Source of the DNA: Gallionella sp.
Lineage (GTDB): Bacteria; Pseudomonadota; Gammaproteobacteria; Burkholderiales; Gallionellaceae
Assembly: GCA_029850565.1 (NCBI GenBank)
Contig: JARCRR010000195.1
Span: 1 to 31,189 of the forward strand
Direction: 5' to 3'
Length of the DNA: 31,189 nucleotides
The notes under the pieces: generated by a model
Database searches by the model: none
Seen by the model: the letters and a program-made list of their open reading frames with translations, nothing else
What the model was told of the DNA's origin: nothing
Program-made: the position numbers and the translations under genes
Shown here: piece by piece, positions 22,858-31,106 of the stretch
How the letters are laid out: each line of letters begins with the position of its first letter
Numbering within the stretch: the first letter of the stretch is position 1

Positions 22858-22909
22858 GACGCCATTTCAACGGGGACAGGTGGATTTGCCATCGGTTATA
22901 GTGAGACGC

Positions 22910-23614
22910 ATGGATACCAAACAAATCTTGGTGGTGGATGACGATGCCGGTCTGCGCGAGCTGTTGCAGGAATATCTCTCGGCGCAAGGTTACCAGGTCA
23001 CCGCCGTTGCGGACGGAGTCGGCATGGAGGCTCATCTCGCGGCCCATGCGGCAGATATCGTGATCCTCGATCTCATGCTGCCGGGGGAGGATGGTCTGTC
23101 GTTGGCGCGCAAGTTACGCGCTCAAGGCGACCTGCCTATCATCATGCTTTCGGCACGCGGCGAAGATGTCGATCGCATCGTCGGTTTGGAAGTGGGGGCA
23201 GATGATTATCTGGCCAAGCCGTTCAATCCGCGTGAACTATTGGCACGTATCCGTGCCCTGTTACGACGCAACGAAAAGGCATATTCCAAGGTCGGGACAA
23301 CAAAGCCGGAAGAACATCGTTTCGGCCCCTTCCTGTTGAATATGGACTCGCGCGATCTGCATAAGGAGGGGGTGAACGTTCCGTTGACTGCGGGCGAGTT
23401 CAATCTGCTGAGCATCTTTGTGGAGCATCCGAATCGTGTCTTGAGCCGGGACGGCATCATGGACATGCTCAAGGGGTATGAGCGCTCACCCTTCGATCGC
23501 AGCATCGATGTTCGGGTGACGCGTTTGCGCCGCAAGATCGAGGATGATCCGAGTGCGCCTTTGTACATCCGCACCATTTGGGGCGAAGGCTATCTGTTCG
23601 TGCCGGGCAACTAG
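22910..23614 (+). CDS. Second OmpR-type response regulator
   Basis: This 234-residue regulator parallels the one at 7397-8116. The receiver domain has DDD at 10-12, the phosphorylated aspartate at 54 in VILDLMLPGEDGLS and the lysine in YLAKPFNPREL. The winged-helix domain (from about 135) ends YIRTIWGEGYLFVPGN, OmpR-like. ATG 22910 is chosen since the longer frame to 22880 overlaps the upstream regulatory gap and adds no conserved residues; the ribosome site is weak. The stop is followed two bases later by the kinase ATG, so the pair is co-expressed. It differs clearly in sequence from the first regulator, so these are old paralogs rather than a recent duplication. The target is probably the divergent small exported protein operon. 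Confidence 0.9.
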   Translation: MDTKQILVVDDDAGLRELLQEYLSAQGYQVTAVADGVGMEAHLAAHAADIVILDLMLPGEDGLSLARKLRAQGDLPIIMLSARGEDVDRIVGLEVGADDYLAKPFNPRELLARIRALLRRNEKAYSKVGTTKPEEHRFGPFLLNMDSRDLHKEGVNVPLTAGEFNLLSIFVEHPNRVLSRDGIMDMLKGYERSPFDRSIDVRVTRLRRKIEDDPSAPLYIRTIWGEGYLFVPGN

Positions 23615-23616
23615 CG

Positions 23617-24936
23617 ATGCGATCCATTCAGACCTCTCGCTCGCTTTTTCGCAGCACCGCCACCACGGTCGCGGTCGCGCTCCTGATATTCCAATTCATC
23701 TTGATCGCGGCAACGGTGAACTACGTCATGCTCCCTATGGCGAAGCGCTCCGCGGACGACCTCTCTGCTTTGTTGGTTCTGTCTGCGCAAACATGGGTGG
23801 AGCTGCCACCCGAGACGCGCAAGGATTTCGAATTGGAGTTGATCCGGAAGCACCAGTTCATGCTGTTCGAAGACATGCCGCCCTTGCCGCCCAGAAGTGA
23901 TCTGCTTCCCTATCTGAGTTTGTTGGACAGTGCGCTCTCTGCACGAACTGGAGAGCTTGTTTCCGTCAAGGTGACCAAGCTGGAAACCACTTGGTTCTGG
24001 GCAGAGGTACACACGGGCGGAAAATTGATCCGTATCGGGTTCCCCAAAGAACGCCTCGATATGGACCCGTCGATGATGTTGACGTTGGCCCTTGCCGCGA
24101 TGGTCGTGTTGACGCTGTTCACCGCGCTGATCCTAGCGCGACGGATCACCAGGCCGCTGTCCCAATTATCACTGGCCGCAAAGCGGATCGGAGAAGGAGA
24201 ATTGCCTGAATCCTTGCCTGAGACGGATATCAAAGAGCTTTCCGGCTTGGCGCTCACCTTCAACCAGATGGCGTTCCAGGTTCGAGAGCTTCTTGCCAAC
24301 CGTACCGTCATGCTGGCGGGCATCTCTCACGATCTGCGCACACCGTTGACCAGGATGCGCTTGGCGATCGAGATGTTGCCGGAAGCAACCGATCCGAAGC
24401 TGGTCGCACGGCTCCGACATGACATCGAGTATATGAACCAACTCATCGGGGAGTTTCTCGCCCTGAGCCGGGATATGCAAAAAGAGGTGGCGGAACAGGT
24501 CGACATCACCGGATTGTTGCAAGAGCTGGCGGACGATCTGAGGGAAACGGGTGCACAGGTGGAGTGGCAACCCAGAGAACACCTCTTGCGCCCGGTCGGA
24601 CCAACTTCGCTACGTCGTACCTTGAGTAACTTGCTGAACAATGCTTGCCGCTATGGAGAGGGCAAGCCTGTTGAGATCCAATTGGAGGCGAATGGGCAGT
24701 CTACAGTCATTCGTATCATGGATAGGGGGCCGGGTATTCCTCCGGCCGAGTTGGAAAATGTGTTCCGTCCGTTCTATCGTTTGGAGTCTTCGCGTAGCCC
24801 TGTCACGGGTGGCAGCGGCCTTGGATTGGCCGTTGCGCGCCAATTGTCGGAAGCCAATGGATGGCGTATTGAATTGTTACCCCGCCCGGGAGGGGGCACC
24901 GAGGCCCGTTTGTCCATTCCTGATGGGCATGCTTGA
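23617..24936 (+). CDS. Second EnvZ-type sensor histidine kinase
   Basis: This 439-residue kinase has membrane helices at about 15-38 and 153-174 around a periplasmic sensor of about 115 residues, which is not similar to the sensor of the first kinase by eye. HAMP (RRITRPLSQLSLAAKRIGEG) follows. The H-box GISHDLRTPLTRMRLAIEML has the phosphorylated histidine at 238. The N-box LSNLLNNACRYG and the G-boxes MDRGPGIPP and GGSGLGLAVARQL are complete. The start is ATG 23617, two bases after the regulator's stop; the longer frame from 23578 lies within the regulator. The matching H-box but different sensor region suggests it and the first kinase answer different signals through similar regulators; cross-talk is possible. 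Confidence 0.9.
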   Translation: MRSIQTSRSLFRSTATTVAVALLIFQFILIAATVNYVMLPMAKRSADDLSALLVLSAQTWVELPPETRKDFELELIRKHQFMLFEDMPPLPPRSDLLPYLSLLDSALSARTGELVSVKVTKLETTWFWAEVHTGGKLIRIGFPKERLDMDPSMMLTLALAAMVVLTLFTALILARRITRPLSQLSLAAKRIGEGELPESLPETDIKELSGLALTFNQMAFQVRELLANRTVMLAGISHDLRTPLTRMRLAIEMLPEATDPKLVARLRHDIEYMNQLIGEFLALSRDMQKEVAEQVDITGLLQELADDLRETGAQVEWQPREHLLRPVGPTSLRRTLSNLLNNACRYGEGKPVEIQLEANGQSTVIRIMDRGPGIPPAELENVFRPFYRLESSRSPVTGGSGLGLAVARQLSEANGWRIELLPRPGGGTEARLSIPDGHA

Positions 24937-24962
24937 TTAGCAGTGCCGGGCTGCAGGGCGCG

Positions 24963-24968
24963 TATAAT
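24963..24968 (+). promoter_or_regulatory. Possible -10 box of the helicase gene
   Basis: A perfect TATAAT, followed by GCGCCC as in the panD promoter, lies 42 bases before the TTG start of the helicase. No good -35 box is seen at the right distance, so confidence is low. Confidence 0.35.
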
Positions 24969-25009
24969 GCGCCCACTTTGAATGCAGTCTTAACCGCGAG
25001 ATATCTACA

Positions 25010-26386
25010 TTGAACACAGTCAGTTTTGCCGATCTGAAGCTTGCCCCGCAAATCCTCAAGGCACTTACCGAGTCCGGTTACACCACGCCCACACCGATCC
25101 AGGCACAGGCCATCCCCTTAGTGCTGGAAGGCAACGATCTGATGGCAGGTGCGCAGACCGGTACGGGCAAGACGGCTGCGTTTGCGCTGCCGCTTCTGCA
25201 AAAGCTGTTACCGCACGCGAGTGCCAGCACCTCTCCGGCAAAACACCCGGTACGCGCACTCATTCTGGTGCCGACGCGCGAGTTGGCGGTTCAGGTCGAA
25301 GAGAGCGTCAAGGCTTACGCGAAGTACACAAACCTGCGCTCACTGGTGGTGTTCGGCGGGGTGGACATCAAGACGCAGACGCCGCATCTGAAGACCGGTG
25401 TGGAGATATTGGTGGCGACGCCGGGACGCTTGCTGGATCACATCGAGCAGAAGACCGTATTGTTGAACACCGTGCAGGTGTTGGTACTGGACGAAGCGGA
25501 TCGCATGCTGGATATGGGTTTCATGCCCGCGCTGAAACGCATCCTCGCACTGCTGCCGCGTCAACGGCAGAGCCTGATGTTCTCCGCCACCTTCTCGGAT
25601 GAAATCAAGAAACTGTCGGAAGAGTTCATGAACTATCCGACGCTGATCGAAGTGGCGCGCAGCAATGCATCCGCCGACAACATCACGCAGAAAGTGTATC
25701 TGGTTGAGCAGAGTGACAAACATCAACTGTTGGCACAACTGTTGAAAGGCGATGACGCGAAACAAGTCATCGTGTTCACCAAGACCAAGCTCACGGCCAG
25801 CCGCTTGGCACACCAGTTACAGCGCGAGGGGGTATCCGCCGATGCTATCCACGGCGACAAGAGTCAGTTGGAACGGATGCAGGCGCTGGATGCGTTCAAG
25901 CAGGGAAAAGTGGCGGTGCTGATCGCCACCGATGTGGCGGCGCGCGGTCTGGACATCGACCATCTGCCCATGGTCATCAACTACGAGATACCGCACGCGG
26001 CGGAAGACTACGTGCACCGCATCGGCCGTACAGGCCGGGCAGGGGCGAGTGGCACGGCCATCTCGTTGGTGTCGCCCGAAGAAGAGAAATATCTGGTCGA
26101 GATCGAGAAGCTCATCAAGACGCAGATCAACAAAGAGAAGGCTGACTTGCCGCGACATCCAGCGAGGCCGCAACGCGAGGTACGTCCCGAGCGGCATGAA
26201 CCCAGCCGTGGGTATCACACGCCTGCACCGAAGAAACCCAGCCACGACCCGTGGTTCGACAAGCCCTACGTACCCAACATGAGCGCGCCCGCGGCACCTA
26301 TCAAGAAACCGGAAGCACCTGCCTTGGGCAAACCTAAAGCGGCGATCCCGGCCTTGTTTCAACGTAAACCCAACACTGCGGCCTAG
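25010..26386 (+). CDS. rhlE: DEAD-box RNA helicase, RhlE type
   Basis: RhlE-type helicases unwind RNA with ATP, for ribosome assembly and RNA decay in the cytosol. The N-terminal Q-motif SFADLKLAPQILKAL with PTPIQ is at 5-31, motif I AQTGTGKT at 48-55, PTRELA at 88-93, DEAD at 161-164, SAT at 192-194, then the second RecA domain with VFTKTK, DVAARGLDI and HRIGRTGR. After about residue 375 a basic, proline-rich, low-complexity tail (KKPSHDPWF and similar) follows, as is usual in RhlE. At 458 residues it is of typical size. The start is TTG at 25010, an unusual start; no ATG exists before the Q-motif. Its own -10 box suggests it is transcribed alone. PcnB in the same window is another RNA-decay partner, but far away. 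Confidence 0.93.
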   Translation: MNTVSFADLKLAPQILKALTESGYTTPTPIQAQAIPLVLEGNDLMAGAQTGTGKTAAFALPLLQKLLPHASASTSPAKHPVRALILVPTRELAVQVEESVKAYAKYTNLRSLVVFGGVDIKTQTPHLKTGVEILVATPGRLLDHIEQKTVLLNTVQVLVLDEADRMLDMGFMPALKRILALLPRQRQSLMFSATFSDEIKKLSEEFMNYPTLIEVARSNASADNITQKVYLVEQSDKHQLLAQLLKGDDAKQVIVFTKTKLTASRLAHQLQREGVSADAIHGDKSQLERMQALDAFKQGKVAVLIATDVAARGLDIDHLPMVINYEIPHAAEDYVHRIGRTGRAGASGTAISLVSPEEEKYLVEIEKLIKTQINKEKADLPRHPARPQREVRPERHEPSRGYHTPAPKKPSHDPWFDKPYVPNMSAPAAPIKKPEAPALGKPKAAIPALFQRKPNTAA

Positions 26387-26556
26387 CATCTGCTTCTCTG
26401 TCGAATAGGTGTGTTGTGAGCGACCGTGGAAGTTCCTCGAATCTGGTTCGAGCCTCCCGCAATCAGGCTGTGTGCAATAATGAAGCGGGCATGCCGAGTT
26501 TCGGATGCTCAACCTCTTTCCCCAACGACTGCCGATGAATAGTCGGAGTAAGCCAA

Positions 26557-27126
26557 ATGATTGAAGTGTCACTTGAGTTGAATCTGGAATCCTTTCTGGT
26601 GAACAGCACGGGAGACTCTGCGGGTCTGTCTGTGCAATCCTCAACAAAGGCCCTCCGGTTCACCTGCGAAAGGATCTTGTCGGCAAACCAACTTGCGGAT
26701 GAGAAACCGACCACAGATTTTGACTTTCTGTCGGCATCGGGTAAGAGCGGTGCCAAAGTCGAAACCGACCATGAATCCGATCAGCAGCTCGTCCAATATT
26801 TTTCGAGTCACACTACGGTGGATATTTCAAAAGTGATGATCGCTTATGGCGACTCGGGGTATCGCACGTCAGCCAAAGCTATCAGTGGTAGCGCGATAGG
26901 TCGCATATTCATCAAAGAGTCGCCCAATCAAAGCAAACTGGATATTGAGATGGTGCTCAAGCCTGCCGAGTTCGATGCAATATGGGCGATCACAACGCAA
27001 CAAAAGATTAGAAGAATGATCGCAACTCTGGTGTGCTTCAAATTGAAGTTGGAAGGGCAGGTTGCCCAGAGTGAAACACTTCATGTCGCCGGGATCTTGT
27101 CCAGCTCGTTACAGTTGATGCCATAG
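26557..27126 (+). CDS. Orphan protein of unknown function
   Basis: I do not recognise this 189-residue protein. It has no signal peptide and no membrane helix, and looks rich in beta strands with many serines and threonines. A single cysteine is in RFTCERIL and another in VCFKLKL. No catalytic motif is visible. The ribosome site CGGAG lies about 10 bases before the ATG. It is isolated: a 170-base gap follows the helicase, and it converges on lipA, ending 41 bases before that gene's stop. Its codon use (more AT-ending codons such as AAA, ATT and TCA) looks different from its neighbours, which could mean recent gain. The reading frame is open throughout, so it is more likely a real gene than noise. 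Confidence 0.6.
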   Translation: MIEVSLELNLESFLVNSTGDSAGLSVQSSTKALRFTCERILSANQLADEKPTTDFDFLSASGKSGAKVETDHESDQQLVQYFSSHTTVDISKVMIAYGDSGYRTSAKAISGSAIGRIFIKESPNQSKLDIEMVLKPAEFDAIWAITTQQKIRRMIATLVCFKLKLEGQVAQSETLHVAGILSSSLQLMP

Positions 27127-27167
27127 TTTTCCGATTGTTGTCGCGTACAAGAATCCAAGAAGTTCGA

Positions 27168-28103
27168 TCAGATCCCAGCCTGTTCTGCCTGCACGTCTGC
27201 GAAATAACTACTTCTGACCATAGGCCCGCATGCCGCGTGCGAGAACCCCATCTCTTTGGCGGCATCCTCGAACATCTTGAAAGTGTCTGGCGTGACATAG
27301 CGCAGCACCGGCAAGTGGCCGTCGGAAGGTTGCAGGTATTGGCCCAAGGTCAGCATCTCCACATCGTGCGTGCGCAGGTCGCGCATCACCTCAAGCACTT
27401 CCTCATCGGTCTCGCCCAAGCCCAGCATCAAACCGGATTTGGTCATCACTTGCGGGAAGCGCGCTTTGAATTCTTTCAGCAGCCTGAGCGAGTGTGCGTA
27501 GTCAGCACCCGGTCGCGCCAAGGTGTAGAGGCGTGGCACGGTCTCCAGATTATGGTTCAGCACATCGGGCAGGCTGGCGGCCATCGCGTCCAGCGCGATA
27601 TCGAGGCGACCACGGAAGTCCGGCACCAGTGTCTCCAACTTCGTCGCAGGCGATGAAGCGCGAATAGCCGTGAGGCAGTCGGTGAAATGTTGTGCACCGC
27701 CATCGCGCAGATCGTCTCTGTCCACGCTGGTGATGACCACGTACTTGAGTTTGAGCAGGCCGATGGAATGCGCCAGTTGCTTGGGTTCATTCGCATCGGG
27801 CGGCAGCGGCTTGCCGTGTGCCACGTCGCAGAAGGGGCAGCGCCGTGTGCATACATCGCCCAGGATCATGAAGGTAGCCGTGCCTTTGCCGAAGCATTCG
27901 CCGATGTTGGGGCAAGAGGCTTCCTCGCACACGGTGTGTAAGTTGTGCTCGCGCAACATGCGCTTCACGTCGTGGTAGCTCTGACCGTTTCCCGATTTGA
28001 CGCGAATCCATTCGGGTTTGCGCAGGCGTTGTTGCAGGGGAATGATCTTGATGGGGTTGCGCGCCGTCTTGGCCGCGCCGGTTTGTTTGTGGGTATCGCT
28101 CAT
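27168..28103 (-). CDS. lipA: Lipoyl synthase
   Basis: LipA inserts two sulfur atoms into octanoyl chains on the pyruvate and 2-oxoglutarate dehydrogenase carrier domains, making lipoate. It is a radical-SAM enzyme with two [4Fe-4S] clusters. The auxiliary cluster cysteines are 59, 64 and 70 (CEEASCPNIGEC), and the radical-SAM cysteines are 85, 89 and 92 (CTRRCPFC). The C-terminus carries the family RSSY (VRSSYFAD), whose serine binds the sacrificial auxiliary cluster. At 311 residues it is of normal length. ATG 28103 is used. The partner lipB is not in the window; here lipA stands opposite sodB, the two starting 127 bases apart. Because LipA clusters are sensitive to NO and oxygen, neighbours such as sodB are reasonable, but no functional link is shown. 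Confidence 0.96.
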   Translation of the reverse strand: MSDTHKQTGAAKTARNPIKIIPLQQRLRKPEWIRVKSGNGQSYHDVKRMLREHNLHTVCEEASCPNIGECFGKGTATFMILGDVCTRRCPFCDVAHGKPLPPDANEPKQLAHSIGLLKLKYVVITSVDRDDLRDGGAQHFTDCLTAIRASSPATKLETLVPDFRGRLDIALDAMAASLPDVLNHNLETVPRLYTLARPGADYAHSLRLLKEFKARFPQVMTKSGLMLGLGETDEEVLEVMRDLRTHDVEMLTLGQYLQPSDGHLPVLRYVTPDTFKMFEDAAKEMGFSHAACGPMVRSSYFADVQAEQAGI

Positions 28104-28170
28104 GCTGTTGCGCCTTCAATCTGGGGGCGCGATTGTAAAGCATCCTGAATACCCAAGCATAAGAGTATGG

Positions 28171-28176
28171 TATATT
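28171..28176 (+). promoter_or_regulatory. Possible -10 box of sodB
   Basis: TATATT (five of six consensus bases) lies 55 bases before the sodB ATG within the divergent lipA-sodB gap. No clear -35 hexamer is seen at the right distance. Confidence 0.3.
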
Positions 28177-28230
28177 CCTGCCTGTGGTTAACGCGCTTCG
28201 ACCCACCCGATTTTTTACTAGGAGAACCAA

Positions 28231-28815
28231 ATGGAACATCAACTGCCCGCTCTGCCTTATGCCAAAGACGCCCTCGCGCCGCATATGTCCGCCGAGACAT
28301 TCGATTACCACTACGCCAAGCACCATCAGGCTTATGTCACCAACCTGAACAACCTGATCAAGGGTACCGAATACGAGAACCTCGATCTGGAAGCCATCAT
28401 CAAGAAGGCACCCGTTGGCGGCATCTACAACAACTCCGCCCAAGTGTGGAACCATACCTTCTTCTGGAACTGCATGAAGCCGAACGGCGGCGGCGCGCCA
28501 ACCGGCGCATTGGCTGATGCCATTGCCAAGAAGTGGGGCAGCGTCGATGACTTCAAGAAAGCTTTCCAGACTTCCGCCGTGGGCAACTTCGGTTCCGGCT
28601 GGACATGGCTGGTGAAGAAGGCCGACGGCTCGCTGGACATCGTCAACATGGGCGCAGCAGGCACACCGCTGACCACGGGCGACAAAGCCCTGTTGTGCGT
28701 TGACGTATGGGAACATGCTTACTACATCGACTACCGCAACATGCGCCCCAAGTTCGTTGAGACATTCCTCAACAGCTTGGTGAACTGGGATTTCGCGGCG
28801 AAGAACTACGCGTAA
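28231..28815 (+). CDS. sodB: Superoxide dismutase, iron type
   Basis: SodB turns superoxide into oxygen and hydrogen peroxide in the cytosol. The 194-residue protein has the four metal ligands His27, His75, Asp158 and His162 (DVWEHAYYIDYRN). The stretch NNSAQVWNHTFFWNCM, with Gln71 in the active site and FWNCM, matches iron rather than manganese enzymes, where the glutamine sits later, in the GGQ-type segment. GSGWTWLV is the conserved core. ATG 28231 is preceded by AGGAGAACCAA, a strong ribosome site. A strong terminator follows, so it is a single-gene unit. Iron use in a window rich in iron and NO enzymes is consistent. Confidence 0.96.
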   Translation: MEHQLPALPYAKDALAPHMSAETFDYHYAKHHQAYVTNLNNLIKGTEYENLDLEAIIKKAPVGGIYNNSAQVWNHTFFWNCMKPNGGGAPTGALADAIAKKWGSVDDFKKAFQTSAVGNFGSGWTWLVKKADGSLDIVNMGAAGTPLTTGDKALLCVDVWEHAYYIDYRNMRPKFVETFLNSLVNWDFAAKNYA

Positions 28816-28838
28816 GCAATCACTGTACGCGTCAAACT

Positions 28839-28869
28839 AGCCCAGCCTTGTGCTGGGCTTTTTGTTTTT
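28839..28869 (+). terminator. Rho-independent terminator after sodB
   Basis: AGCCCAGC and GCTGGGCT pair perfectly over 8 bp around CTTGT, followed by TTTTGTTTTT. It is 24 bases after the sodB stop. Confidence 0.92.
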
Positions 28870-28901
28870 CTGGGCAATGACGGGCTGGTAAACTCCGCAC
28901 T

Positions 28902-30608
28902 ATGAATATCAAACTCCTTTTGTTAAGTCGCATCCGATTCGCGATGGATGCGTTCTCCAATCTGATCGCGCGGGTGTGGAAACAGAATTTCTATCTGTAT
29001 CTGGCGGCGTTGTTCACGGTGTTTGCGGTAATGGATACGGCGTTTTTGCACATCACCAGCGAGATGCGCACGGCGGCGTTCGATGCCATGGTGCGTTACC
29101 GCATCGCACCCGCCAAGCCCGACCCGGACATCGTGATCGTGGATATCAGCGAAGCGAGCCTTGCTGCGCTGTCCAAGGAGTACGGGCGCTGGCCTTGGCC
29201 GCGTCAGGTGTTGGGCGAGTTTCTGGAGAATATCGAGAAGCAGCAGCCCAAGGCGGTGGTGTTCGACATCCTGTTCAGCGATGCCGATGTGTTCAATCCG
29301 GATAGCGATGCATATTTCAATGCGGCTATCGCGGGTACGAACAACACTTTCTTCCCGATGTTGAGGCTTGATTCTTCGAGCGATGCGTTGAGCCAGATCA
29401 AGGCGTCACAGATTCCCGGTGTGTTGCCGATGCACGATGAAGAGCCGGAGCCGGAGGCGACGATGGGCATCATCCTGCCGCATTTCCAGGCGGCGATTGA
29501 TGGCGGACGTCTGGGTACGCACAACGTGGCGCTCGATTCCGACGGGGTGGTGCGCAACTATCCGGTCTATATCGCCGGATACGGTTGGAAGATTCCCTCC
29601 TTGCCTGCGCGTATGGGGCAAGAGTTCGGTTGGCCGGAACCCAGCACCGAGCACATGCTGTTGAACTGGCGCGGCAAGCCTTTCAGCTACCAGTATGTGA
29701 GTTTCTCCGATGTGTACTTGGACATGAGCAGCAAGAACAAGAAGCGCCCTCAAGACGAGTTCAAGGACAAGATCGTGCTCATCGGTTCGACGGCGGCTGG
29801 TCTGTATGATTTGCGCGCCACGCCGATGGCGCGCATGCATCCCGGTGTGGAGGTGTTGGCGACCGCAATCGACAACAACAAACATGGCGATTCGTTGCGC
29901 TTCCCCGAGGGGCGTATCTGGTATCTGCTCATCACGCTGTCCATCATCTGGGGGACAGCATGGGCATTCTTCCGTGACGACGGTCGCGGCAATATCGACA
30001 AGTTGTTCGGTCTGTCGCAGATCATCCTGATCGCGTTTTCTTTCGCCAGCATCAACTTCACCAACATCTATATCAACTTGGCGGGGCCGGTGATGATCGG
30101 CATCGCTTATTTCACCTTGGCCCGGCTCTATGCGACGGCGACCGGCAAGGCGCTGGAACAGAACATGGTGCGCACGGCATCGTCACGCGAAGGTGATCTG
30201 CAGGCCACGTTGATGGTGATCCGCTTCGATACGAAATTGAATGTGATCCCCGACGGGATGCTGGAAAAGATCCGCCTCGGCTTGAAGCGAACGGGTTCTG
30301 CGTATAAGAGCGTAGAGGTATTGAGCGGCGCACAGAAAGGGCTGTGGGGCTTGTTCGAGAAGACGATCGCCATCTCCTGGGTGGCGGATGCGGGTGATGT
30401 CGAGCAGCAGAAGGCGATCGAAGAGGATGTGGAGAAAGTGCTGGGCAGCTTGCAGCCGCTGCTCAAGAAGTTCTTATTCCATGTTGATGGCGCGGCGAAC
30501 CATGTGGTTCATCGCGGCAAGGTCCGCGGCGGCGAAAAGGCGGCGGAAGGATGGCGGATACTATTCGCCGAGGCATTGCTTAATTGGGAAACGAAAAATG
30601 ATGAATAG
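28902..30608 (+). CDS. CHASE2-domain membrane protein with unassigned C-terminal domain
   Basis: The 568-residue protein has one N-terminal helix (about 29-50), a CHASE2-type extracytoplasmic sensor (about 55-330; blocks DIVIVDISEASLAAL, RWPWPR, VVFDILFSD, DGVVRNYP, FKDKIVLIGSTAAGLYD, HPGVEVLATAID) and three helices near 338-357, 368-386 and 389-409. CHASE2 usually sits before an adenylate cyclase, kinase or GGDEF output. Here the last 150 residues (about 420-568) show no cyclase, kinase or GGDEF signature that I can see, so the output is unknown, and could be a degenerate or novel cytosolic domain. ATG 28902 is used. The next gene overlaps this one by 11 bases, so the products are probably translated together and act together. 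Confidence 0.85.
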   Translation: MNIKLLLLSRIRFAMDAFSNLIARVWKQNFYLYLAALFTVFAVMDTAFLHITSEMRTAAFDAMVRYRIAPAKPDPDIVIVDISEASLAALSKEYGRWPWPRQVLGEFLENIEKQQPKAVVFDILFSDADVFNPDSDAYFNAAIAGTNNTFFPMLRLDSSSDALSQIKASQIPGVLPMHDEEPEPEATMGIILPHFQAAIDGGRLGTHNVALDSDGVVRNYPVYIAGYGWKIPSLPARMGQEFGWPEPSTEHMLLNWRGKPFSYQYVSFSDVYLDMSSKNKKRPQDEFKDKIVLIGSTAAGLYDLRATPMARMHPGVEVLATAIDNNKHGDSLRFPEGRIWYLLITLSIIWGTAWAFFRDDGRGNIDKLFGLSQIILIAFSFASINFTNIYINLAGPVMIGIAYFTLARLYATATGKALEQNMVRTASSREGDLQATLMVIRFDTKLNVIPDGMLEKIRLGLKRTGSAYKSVEVLSGAQKGLWGLFEKTIAISWVADAGDVEQQKAIEEDVEKVLGSLQPLLKKFLFHVDGAANHVVHRGKVRGGEKAAEGWRILFAEALLNWETKNDE

Positions 30609-31095
30609 ATTGATACCGGCATTTGCGCTGTGTCTGTTGCTGGTGGCGCAGTCGGGATGGGCAGGCGAGATTGGAACGTTGTCGAAAGCCGACGAATTGA
30701 AGGCCGAACCCTTCCGTGATGCCAAGACGGTGAAGAGTCTTGCGATGGGGGAGAAGGTGGACATCCTGAGCAAAGAGGGTGGCTGGTACAAAGCGAAAGC
30801 GGGCAAGAGTAGCGGTTGGGTGCGCATGTTGAGTGTGCGCAAGGGCGATGCGAAACAGAGCGCTTCCGCAGCAAGCGGATTGCTTGCGCTTTCCTCGGGT
30901 CGCGCGGGTACTGGCAAGGTGGTGGCCACGACCGGGATACGAGGACTCAATGAAGAGGAGTTGAAAGCGGCGACTTTCAATGAAGCAGAGTTGCAACGCG
31001 CGGAAGCGAATTCATCCAGTAAGGCGGATGCTGCGCAATTCGCCAAACAGGGCAAGTTGGTTGCTCGCTCGTTTGATTACCTGCCAGCGAAGTGA
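30598..31095 (+). CDS. Exported SH3-type protein
   Basis: The 165-residue product has a signal peptide ending about residue 22 (VAQSGWA before GEIG). Residues 25-75 hold a bacterial SH3 domain: KADELKAEPFRDAKTVKSL, then GEKVDILSKEGGWYKAKAG and GWVRMLSV, the typical beta-strand plan in which GGWYKAK and GWV are hallmarks. These domains bind cell-wall or partner proteins. The C-terminal part (about 95-165) is helical and polar, with ELKAATFNEAELQRAE. The start, ATG 30598, overlaps the CHASE2 gene by 11 bases; the longer frame is only inside that gene. It is followed 11 bases later by another exported protein, so a three-gene unit is likely. Function is inferred only as envelope-related. Confidence 0.83.
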   Translation: MMNRLIPAFALCLLLVAQSGWAGEIGTLSKADELKAEPFRDAKTVKSLAMGEKVDILSKEGGWYKAKAGKSSGWVRMLSVRKGDAKQSASAASGLLALSSGRAGTGKVVATTGIRGLNEEELKAATFNEAELQRAEANSSSKADAAQFAKQGKLVARSFDYLPAK

Positions 31096-31106
31096 GGAGG
31101 CACGAC

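Noticed and set aside
26436..26452. CTCGAA/TTCGAG hairpin resembling a tRNA T-arm (GGTTCGAGCC)
   Set aside because: No acceptor, D or anticodon arms could be folded around it and the flanks do not pair as a T-stem. No attachment site or integrase is nearby.
25817..26647. A 276-residue minus-strand frame opposite the helicase end
   Set aside because: Antisense to a clear DEAD-box gene, no motif, no ribosome site.
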